NCBI GenBank assembly: GCA_017471465.1
Contig: JAFUTI010000002.1
Coordinates: 1 to 64,000 of the forward strand
Length of the DNA stretch: 64,000 nt
Direction of reading: 5' to 3'
Source: Prevotella sp.
GTDB taxonomy: Bacteria > Bacteroidota > Bacteroidia > Bacteroidales > Bacteroidaceae
Position numbers and translations under genes: made by a program. Below are positions 44,885-51,184 of the stretch, piece by piece. Positions within the stretch are counted from its first letter, which is position 1, and each line of letters opens with the position of its first letter. The notes beneath the pieces are model-generated. The model worked only from the letters and a program-made list of their open reading frames with translations, was not told where the DNA came from and did no database searches.

Positions 44885-46014
44885 TCGTATATTTTTTTGT
44901 TTCTTACTCTGTCTTTCTTGTGGTTACGCGTCAGCAGCAAGGCGTTGTGCATCGGTACGTAGGTGTGCAGCCGTGCCTTGATAGCCCCTTGACGGTTGTC
45001 GATGACCGACATGGGAATGGTGACCGACATAACATGGTTGTAATATTCCCGCTCGTTGACAGCGAACACTGAGGCGCAGACCTGGTCGTAGTCGACAGAC
45101 TCAATGCCGAAGTACAGCGTGCAGCCTGTGGCCTTGCAATGGGCTATCCACTGGCGTAGCGACACACTGAACTGTTTGTTCTTAAAGCCATAGAGTACCT
45201 GTGTAACATCAAGCTGATAATTGCCGGGAGCCGTCTCCGAGAGCATCATGTTGGCAGCCGTCTCAGCTGGATGCGACACGTCACTCACCAGCTGGTAGCG
45301 CTGGTCAGACTTTCGGCAATAGTAAGTGCTGGCGTTGATGGTCTTACGCAGGTACCAGCCCCCCTCATGGGTATAATAAAAAGGCTGGGGCGACGGTGTC
45401 AGCATCGACGCGTCGGGTTCCCGCTGCTGGCGCGCGGCCGTCAGCTGGCGCGTCAGTTCATACTCGAAGCCATCTTCTGCCTCGCTCTTGCTGACACCCA
45501 TCAGCAACTGGTATTCCATGGGGAATGTCACCGTCAGCAACTCCTGTCCGTTACGCGTCCACGTGGCCACATACTTCTTGTCATCGGTGCTGTAGCCAAA
45601 TCCGTCGCCGGGATGTAACGTCGCCACCGTTGCCAACGTGCCGTAGACGAACTTGAAGCGGTCGTCGCGCAGAATATGCTTCACACTATGGTCGGCAGGG
45701 GGATAGGCCAGCAGCAGGAAATAGCGTTCCAGGAAATCCGTCAGCACCCGCTGACCGGCATCGTTGCGCATGAAGTCAGAGAAGAGGTCGTAGCCGATGT
45801 TGTCGACACGGCCCTCGCTGACACGCACATACACCCTGCGACCGCCTACCTGTCTGTAGTTATAGCCGTCGGTCAGGCCCGAGGTGGCGACACCTATCCG
45901 TCCCGCCAGACTCTTCAGTTCCTGCGAGCGGAAAGTGACGGCTGCGGCCCATTCAGCACACAGCAACAAAACCACCAAAACAACAGCCCGAAAATGATGT
46001 ATTACAGTCATCAT
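44881..46014 (-). CDS. Exported protein of unknown function, first gene of the six-gene operon
   Basis: 377 residues with a signal peptide (VVLVVLLLCAEWAAA). No named domain recognised. The protein looks mixed alpha/beta and contains YGTLATVATLHPGDGFGYSTDDKKYVATW and the Tyr-rich KTINASTYYCRKSDQRYQLV. The gene starts the operon running to 36115, in which every product carries an export signal. The -7 box at 46019-46026 is only 4 nt from the first ATG, so the mRNA should be leaderless (starts ATGATG). Confidence 0.55.
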   Translation of the reverse strand: MMTVIHHFRAVVLVVLLLCAEWAAAVTFRSQELKSLAGRIGVATSGLTDGYNYRQVGGRRVYVRVSEGRVDNIGYDLFSDFMRNDAGQRVLTDFLERYFLLLAYPPADHSVKHILRDDRFKFVYGTLATVATLHPGDGFGYSTDDKKYVATWTRNGQELLTVTFPMEYQLLMGVSKSEAEDGFEYELTRQLTAARQQREPDASMLTPSPQPFYYTHEGGWYLRKTINASTYYCRKSDQRYQLVSDVSHPAETAANMMLSETAPGNYQLDVTQVLYGFKNKQFSVSLRQWIAHCKATGCTLYFGIESVDYDQVCASVFAVNEREYYNHVMSVTIPMSVIDNRQGAIKARLHTYVPMHNALLLTRNHKKDRVRNKKIYE

Positions 46015-46018
46015 GGTG

Positions 46019-46050
46019 CAAAATTAAACAATTTTCGTAAAACAACCAAC
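46019..46050 (-). promoter_or_regulatory. Promoter of the six-gene envelope operon, leaderless geometry
   Basis: Minus strand TAATTTTG (46019-46026) with GTTG (46047-46050) 20 nt upstream. Only four bases (CACC) separate the -7 box from ATG 46014. Confidence 0.65.
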
Positions 46051-46082
46051 AAAAAAGCAGTTATTTCGAAGAAAAAATGCTT

Positions 46083-47693
46083 TTACTCCCACTCTATCGT
46101 TGCGGGCGGCTTCGAGGAGATGTCGTAGCAGACACGGTTGACACCACGTACCTTGTTGATAATCTCATTAGAGACCTTCGCCATGAAGTCGTAAGGTAGA
46201 TGAGCCCAGTCGGCCGTCATAGCGTCGCTTGAAGTGACGGCACGCAGGGCCACGGGATTCTCGTAGGTACGCTCATCGCCCATGACTCCCACCGAACGGA
46301 CGGTACTGAGGAGGATGGCGCCAGCCTGCCATATCTGGTCGTAGAGCGACACTTCTATCTCGCCGTCCTGCATCTGTGCAGGGACACCGGCAGCAAGCAC
46401 CTTGCGGGCCTCTTCGCCGCTGAGTTTCACCTTGTAGTCGCGAAGACCACGGATATAGATATCGTCGGCATCCTGCAGGATGCGCACCTTCTCACGGGTG
46501 ATATCGCCGAGGATACGAACGGCAAGGCCTGGTCCGGGGAAGGGATGGCGGGTAATCAGGTGCTCGGGCATGCCCAGCTGACGGCCCACGCGGCGCACCT
46601 CATCCTTAAATAGCCACTTCAGCGGTTCGCAGAGCTGGAGGTGCATCTCCTTGGGCAGGCCGCCCACGTTGTGGTGGCTCTTGATGACCTTGCCCGTGAT
46701 GTTCAGCGACTCAATGCGGTCGGGGTAGATGGTTCCCTGTGCCAGCCAGCGGGCATCGGTAATTTTCTTAGCCTCAGCATTGAACACCTCGACGAAGTCG
46801 CGGCCTATTATCTTTCGTTTCTGCTCGGGTTCGGTGACGCCCTCGAGGTCGCTGAAGAATTTTTCACTCGCATCGACGCCGATGACATTCAGACCCAGCA
46901 CCTTGTAGTCGTCCATGACCTGCTGAAACTCGTTCTTGCGCAACATGCCGTGATCGACGAAGATACAGGTGAGACGGTCGCCGATGGCGCGGTTGAGCAG
47001 CACGGCAGCTACCGACGAGTCGACACCGCCGGAGAGTCCGAGGATGACACGGTCCTGCCCCAACTGCTGTTTCAGTTCGGCAACAGTGCTGTCGACAAAC
47101 GAGGCGGCCGACCACTCCTGGCGGGAACCGCAGATGTCGACGACAAAGTTCTTCAGGAGCTGTGTGCCCTGTATGGTGTGGAACACCTCGGGATGGAACT
47201 GTACGGCCCATACCGGCTGTTTCGTCGACGCGAAAGCAGCATTGACAACATCTTTCGTACTTCCGACAACCTCGAAGTCGGCGGGGATGGCCGTGATGGT
47301 ATCGCCATGCGACATCCACACTTGTGAGTGCTGCTCAAAACCACGGAACAGCGGGTTCGTGGTGTCGACGGTCTCCAGATTGGCCCGTCCGTATTCACGT
47401 GAGTCGGCCTTCTCCACACGTCCGCCAAGGGTGTTGGAGATGAACTGCGCACCGTAGCAGATGCCTAATACGGGAATACGGCCAATAAACTGCGACAGGT
47501 CGACCTTGAACGCCTCCGGGTCGTGCACGGAATAGGGTGAACCGCTCAGGATAACGCCGATGACCGACGGATCGTCCTTGGGGAACTTGTTGTAGGGCAT
47601 AATCTCGCAGAAGGTGTCCAGTTCACGCACACGGCGTCCTATGAGCTGGGTCGTCTGTGAGCCGAAGTCCAAAATGATAATCTTCTGTGTCAT
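46083..47693 (-). CDS. guaA: GMP synthase (glutamine-hydrolysing)
   Basis: 536 residues. It converts XMP to GMP using glutamine and ATP. The N-terminal class I glutamine amidotransferase has the catalytic Cys in GICYGAQF and the His/Glu pair in QFHPEV. The ATP pyrophosphatase domain has the loop LSGGVDSS. The C-terminal dimerisation domain ends KPPATIEWE, the usual end of the family. It is 9 nt downstream of the MurU-like gene and may be co-transcribed with it. Complete and ordinary. Confidence 0.97.
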   Translation of the reverse strand: MTQKIIILDFGSQTTQLIGRRVRELDTFCEIMPYNKFPKDDPSVIGVILSGSPYSVHDPEAFKVDLSQFIGRIPVLGICYGAQFISNTLGGRVEKADSREYGRANLETVDTTNPLFRGFEQHSQVWMSHGDTITAIPADFEVVGSTKDVVNAAFASTKQPVWAVQFHPEVFHTIQGTQLLKNFVVDICGSRQEWSAASFVDSTVAELKQQLGQDRVILGLSGGVDSSVAAVLLNRAIGDRLTCIFVDHGMLRKNEFQQVMDDYKVLGLNVIGVDASEKFFSDLEGVTEPEQKRKIIGRDFVEVFNAEAKKITDARWLAQGTIYPDRIESLNITGKVIKSHHNVGGLPKEMHLQLCEPLKWLFKDEVRRVGRQLGMPEHLITRHPFPGPGLAVRILGDITREKVRILQDADDIYIRGLRDYKVKLSGEEARKVLAAGVPAQMQDGEIEVSLYDQIWQAGAILLSTVRSVGVMGDERTYENPVALRAVTSSDAMTADWAHLPYDFMAKVSNEIINKVRGVNRVCYDISSKPPATIEWE

Positions 47694-47702
47694 ATTGTTT
47701 AT

Positions 47703-48401
47703 CTATAATTGTTTTAGAAAGTCATTAGCTGCTTCAAGCGTGTCGAGCTTGCCGACATCCATCAGTAGCAGGTCGGCAGCTTCGTAGCCTCGTATCAAAT
47801 GGTTGGCGCACGCCTTGAGATAGAAGTCCATAATGGGAAAACGGGCAGGCCACTCGCTAAGCAGGGGTGCCAGCGAGGGGTGGAAGAGGTGGATGCCCGA
47901 GAAAGCCAAGGCCGTTCCTTCACGGCCTTTCACCTCGCCCGTCTCAACGTTCTTCCAGCCTATCAGCCGGCGGTCGTCATCAAACTGCAGGTAACGCTTC
48001 GTCTTGCGCTGACTCACTACCAGGAGTGGGGCATCAGTGGGCAGAGCATTCAAATCGAGGTTGCTCAGGATATCCACATTATGTATTAGGACAGGCGAGG
48101 CAGGGTCGAAGAGCGGCAGTGCCTTCTTGATACCGCCACCGGTCTCCAGCAGTCCGCCGGTCTCATCGCTGATGCGTATGTCGAATCCGAAGTTGGCGTT
48201 AGCCTCCAGATAGTCCACTATCTGCTGGGCGAAATGGTGCACGTTGACAACGATACGCTCATAGCCCGCCGCACGCAGCTTCATCACGACATGCCACAAC
48301 AGAGGCTGCCCCCCTACCCTGACAAGTGCCTTGGGCATCGTGTCTGTCAGGGGTTTCAGGCGGGTACCAAGGCCCGCAGCGAAAATCATGGCCTGCTTCA
48401 T
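47703..48401 (-). CDS. Sugar-1-phosphate nucleotidyltransferase, MurU-like
   Basis: 232 residues. The N-terminus MKQAMIFAAGLGTRLKPLTDTMPKALVRVGGQPL is the nucleotide-binding signature, and the short length without a hexapeptide-repeat domain fits MurU (N-acetylmuramate-alpha-1-phosphate uridylyltransferase). Next to an AmgK-type kinase, the likely reaction is formation of UDP-MurNAc from recycled MurNAc-1-phosphate, bypassing de novo synthesis. Substrate is inferred from the neighbour; mannose-1-phosphate guanylyltransferase-like activity is the main alternative. A TAATTTTG box (48406-48413) lies 4 nt before ATG, in the 18 nt gap after the fusion gene. Confidence 0.8.
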   Translation of the reverse strand: MKQAMIFAAGLGTRLKPLTDTMPKALVRVGGQPLLWHVVMKLRAAGYERIVVNVHHFAQQIVDYLEANANFGFDIRISDETGGLLETGGGIKKALPLFDPASPVLIHNVDILSNLDLNALPTDAPLLVVSQRKTKRYLQFDDDRRLIGWKNVETGEVKGREGTALAFSGIHLFHPSLAPLLSEWPARFPIMDFYLKACANHLIRGYEAADLLLMDVGKLDTLEAANDFLKQL

Positions 48402-48419
48402 GGTGCAAAATTACAAAAA

Positions 48420-49949
48420 TTATTCGATACGGCCTAATGTTTGCCGAATATTCTGCTCACGGTGACAGATGTGCACCTCAATACCGAACCTACGGTGGAT
48501 GTGCTCGGCCAGATGCTGGGCACTGTAGACGGAGCGATGCTGACCGCCCGTACAGCCGAACGAGAACATCAGACTCGTAAAGCCGCGCTGGATATAGCGG
48601 CGCACGTGGGCGTCGGCCAGCTTGTAGACAGAGTCGAGAAATGTCAGTATCTCGCCGTCGTCCTCGAGGAAACGGATAACAGGCTCGTCAAGTCCCGTCA
48701 GCTTCTTATAGGGTTCGTAGCGACCAGGATTGTGGGTCGAACGACAGTCGAAGACGTAGCCGCCGCCATTGCCCGACTCGTCCTCGGGGATGCCCTTGCG
48801 GTAGCTGAAGCTGTAGACCTTCACCACCAGTGGACCCTGGGCATCGTATTTCGAGAAGGTGGCAGGGCCGTCCTGCGGGTGGGGCTTGTAGGGGTTGTTG
48901 TCGGTCGTCTTGTAACCGTCGGCACGCGAGGCCGTGGTCTCTATCTGGCGGAACTGCGGCAGTTGGGTAAGCCGTTGCAGCAGGTCTGTGAGATAGGGAT
49001 AAGGGAACGTACGGTCGTGCAGCAGCTCGCGCAGGTTCTGCATGGCGGGCGGTATGGACTCTATGAAGTGCTGCTTACGCTCAAAGTAGCCGCGGAAGCC
49101 GTAGGCCCCCAGTACCTGCAACTGGCGGAAGAGCACGAAGAGGGCCAGTCGCTCCACGAACTTGTGGGGCGAGGGCACCTCGGTGTACTGCTTCAAGGCG
49201 TTGTAGTACTCATAGACCAGTTCGCGGCGCAGCTTATGCGGATATTTTGCAGAAGCCTGCCATAGGAACGAGGCGAGGTCGTAGTAGTACGGGCCCCTGC
49301 GACCGCCCTGGAAGTCAATGAAATAGGGATGTTGGCCCAACATGACGTTACGGGCCTGGAAGTCGCGATATAGAAAAGCCTCCTGCTTCTCGGCTGTCAG
49401 GTCCTTGGCCAGCAGACGGAAATCGGCCTCCAGCTTCAGTTCGTGGAAGTCGAGTTCGGTGGCTTTCAGGAAGCAGTACTTGAAGTAGTTCAGGTCGAAG
49501 AGCACCGAGTCCATGTCGAACTCGGGCTGAGGATAGCACTGCGAGAAGTCGAGCCCGCGAGCACCGCGAATCTGTATGTTTGGCAATTGGCGGATGGTCT
49601 GCCTCAGCAGTTCCTGTTCTTTCAAGGTGTAGCGGCCCCCCGCCTCACGTCCGCCGCGGATGGCGTCGAACAGCGACACGTGCCCTAAGTCGGTCTGTAG
49701 GTATCGCAACTCGTCGTCGCTGACAGCCAGCACCTCGGGCACAGGCAGTTGTCGGCGGGTGAAGTGATGCGCCAAATAGACGAAGGCGTGGTTCTCGTCG
49801 CGGCTGGTGCCAATGCAGCCAATCACGGAGCTGCCATCGTCAGCAGTAAAGCGGTAGTACGCGCGGTTGCTGCCGGCACCCGGCAGTTTTTCTGTTGTCA
49901 GGGGCTCCGCGCCCCTCCACCTTTTATATAATTCCAAGAGTTTCTCCAT
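48420..49949 (-). CDS. AmgK-like sugar kinase fused to a RapZ C-terminal domain
   Basis: 509 residues from ATG 49949, chosen because the -7 box is just upstream and the kinase domain begins there (MEKLLELYKRW); the longer frame to 50150 crosses a hairpin and a different reading. Residues about 1-330 are an aminoglycoside-phosphotransferase fold with the catalytic loop FLYRDFQARNVML and metal-binding FIDFQG, as in AmgK, which phosphorylates MurNAc/GlcNAc at the anomeric position. Residues about 380-509 match the RapZ C-terminal domain (VFDCRSTHNPGRYE, FSFGCTGGQHRSVY), which in E. coli binds glucosamine-6-phosphate. With the MurU-like partner downstream, this forms a peptidoglycan-sugar recycling pair, with RapZ perhaps sensing amino sugar. 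Confidence 0.85.
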   Translation of the reverse strand: MEKLLELYKRWRGAEPLTTEKLPGAGSNRAYYRFTADDGSSVIGCIGTSRDENHAFVYLAHHFTRRQLPVPEVLAVSDDELRYLQTDLGHVSLFDAIRGGREAGGRYTLKEQELLRQTIRQLPNIQIRGARGLDFSQCYPQPEFDMDSVLFDLNYFKYCFLKATELDFHELKLEADFRLLAKDLTAEKQEAFLYRDFQARNVMLGQHPYFIDFQGGRRGPYYYDLASFLWQASAKYPHKLRRELVYEYYNALKQYTEVPSPHKFVERLALFVLFRQLQVLGAYGFRGYFERKQHFIESIPPAMQNLRELLHDRTFPYPYLTDLLQRLTQLPQFRQIETTASRADGYKTTDNNPYKPHPQDGPATFSKYDAQGPLVVKVYSFSYRKGIPEDESGNGGGYVFDCRSTHNPGRYEPYKKLTGLDEPVIRFLEDDGEILTFLDSVYKLADAHVRRYIQRGFTSLMFSFGCTGGQHRSVYSAQHLAEHIHRRFGIEVHICHREQNIRQTLGRIE

Positions 49950-49957
49950 ACTGACGG

Positions 49958-49965
49958 CAAAGGTA
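49958..49965 (-). promoter_or_regulatory. -7 box of the AmgK-RapZ gene, near-leaderless
   Basis: Minus strand TACCTTTG ends 8 nt before ATG 49949. A transcript starting 5-7 nt after the box would have a leader of 0-3 nt. No TTTG is seen at the -33 position, which falls in the hairpin 49968-50007. Confidence 0.55.
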
Positions 49966-49967
49966 CG

Positions 49968-50007
49968 AAAAAAATCCCGAAAGCCTATCACTTTCGGGAT
50001 TTTTTTA
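49968..50007. terminator. Bidirectional intrinsic terminator
   Basis: Stem AATCCCGAAAG with CTTTCGGGATT around loop CCTATCA, flanked by an A-tract and a T-tract. No intact gene ends here on either strand; the nearest stop is that of the C-terminal remnant at 50027 (minus strand), 20 nt before the stem. Confidence 0.85.
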
Positions 50008-50026
50008 CATATCGACGTAGCGACCC

Positions 50027-50095
50027 TTATCTCACGACCTTCTTTCCACCGACGATGACGACGGCCAGCCCCCACGAATTGCCCGAATCGCCCCG
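50027..50095 (-). pseudogene. Possible remnant: C-terminal tail of a vanished exported protein
   Basis: On the minus strand a frame ends NSWGLAVVIVGGKKVVR followed by a stop, then the terminator at 49968-50007. The last 11 residues resemble the shared tails of the exported proteins (GIYVKNGRKVVVK). Nothing further upstream in the frame looks like a protein domain. A deleted gene that kept its tail and terminator would explain the otherwise unused terminator. Weak, based on a short match. Confidence 0.3.
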
Positions 50096-50100
50096 AATTA

Positions 50101-50158
50101 CCACCCAAATGGGTGGAGAAGAAAGAGGAAGAGAACGAATTTCCACCCATTCGGGTGG
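50101..50158. promoter_or_regulatory. Pair of 16 bp palindromes upstream of the amidohydrolase gene
   Basis: CCACCCAAATGGGTGG (50101-50116) and CCACCCATTCGGGTGG (50143-50158) have centres 42 bp apart, four DNA turns. The second covers the expected -33 position of the promoter at 50179-50186. Flanking bases (GAATTACC before, GGCGTAATTG after) extend the symmetry. This looks like a double operator for a dimeric regulator. Confidence 0.5.
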
Positions 50159-50178
50159 CGTAATTGGGAATAAATGTG

Positions 50179-50186
50179 TAACTTTG
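50179..50186 (+). promoter_or_regulatory. -7 box of the amidohydrolase gene
   Basis: TAACTTTG, 43 nt before ATG 50230. No TTTG at -33, where the palindrome CCACCCATTCGGGTGG lies, suggesting activator or repressor control. Confidence 0.55.
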
Positions 50187-50229
50187 TGGGCGATATGAAA
50201 AAGAGACTCATTAACCCACATGAAGCTTT

Positions 50230-51171
50230 ATGAATGATGAATTGATTATTGATGCCCATAGCCACTTGTGGCTCAGACAGGACACGACATGGAACGGACA
50301 GGCTATCCGCACTACGCGCAACGGCCGCTCCTTGTTTCTGGGCGAGGAGGTGCAGATGTTGCCGCCTTTCATGACCGACGGGCGTAACACTGCCGAGATC
50401 TTCTTGTCGAACATGGACTACGCCCAGGTGGGCGCCGCCGTAGTGGTACAGGAGTTCATCGACGGCATACAAAACGATTATCTGAAGACGGTACAGCAGC
50501 AATATCCCGACCGCTTCTTCTGCTTTGCTATGGTCGACTACCTGCAAGACGGTTTCTACGAGGAGGCACTCCACCTGATGGCTGTTGACGGGTTCCGCGG
50601 CATGGCTATTCCCGGCCATCGGCTCTTAGGCAGGCCACTCACCAGCCCCGAGATGATGAAGATGTTCCGACTGATGGAGGCTAACCACTGGCTACTGTCT
50701 ATCACACTGGCCGACGGAATGGAACAGGTGGCACAGCTACGTGAGGTCATTGAGGAGTGTCCACAATTAAAGATAGCCATCGGGCACTTAGGCATGGCAG
50801 CCCCACCAAAGACACCGTGCTGGGAGAATGAGGCATGGCGCCAACAGATGCTGCTGGCCCGTCATGAGAATGTGATGGTGGAGACAGGCGGCATCACATG
50901 GCTCTACAACAGCGAGTTCTACCCCTACCCCACGGCCGTGCGTGCCATCCGCGAAGCTGCCAATCTGGTGGGCTGGAACAAACTGATGTGGGGCAGTGAC
51001 TATCCACGCACCATCACCGCCATCACCTATCGCATGTCGTACGACTTCGTGAAGAAGTCAGCCGAACTGAGCAACGAGGAGAAACGGCTCTTCCTGGACG
51101 AGAATGCCCGCCGGTTCTATGATTTCCATCAACTGCCGGAACTGCCGTATATCAAGAATATGAGCGAGTAA
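50230..51171 (+). CDS. Metal-dependent amidohydrolase (amidohydrolase 2 family)
   Basis: 313 residues, cytoplasmic. A TIM-barrel hydrolase with the metal motif DAHSHLW near the N-terminus, later KIAIGHLGMA, and the C-terminal acid in WGSDYPRT. Relatives include sugar lactonases, decarboxylases and amidohydrolases; the substrate is not evident. A sugar-acid lactonase role would suit a plant-glycan degrader, but that is a guess. It stands alone, convergent (13 nt) with the large gene to its right, behind a pair of palindromes that look like operators. Confidence 0.8.
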   Translation: MNDELIIDAHSHLWLRQDTTWNGQAIRTTRNGRSLFLGEEVQMLPPFMTDGRNTAEIFLSNMDYAQVGAAVVVQEFIDGIQNDYLKTVQQQYPDRFFCFAMVDYLQDGFYEEALHLMAVDGFRGMAIPGHRLLGRPLTSPEMMKMFRLMEANHWLLSITLADGMEQVAQLREVIEECPQLKIAIGHLGMAAPPKTPCWENEAWRQQMLLARHENVMVETGGITWLYNSEFYPYPTAVRAIREAANLVGWNKLMWGSDYPRTITAITYRMSYDFVKKSAELSNEEKRLFLDENARRFYDFHQLPELPYIKNMSE

Positions 51172-51184
51172 CCGTTACCACGAA

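Noticed and set aside
48430-50150. Longer start (50150) for the AmgK-RapZ gene
   Set aside because: The extra 67 codons cross a terminator hairpin and operator-like palindromes, and the -7 box lies inside them.
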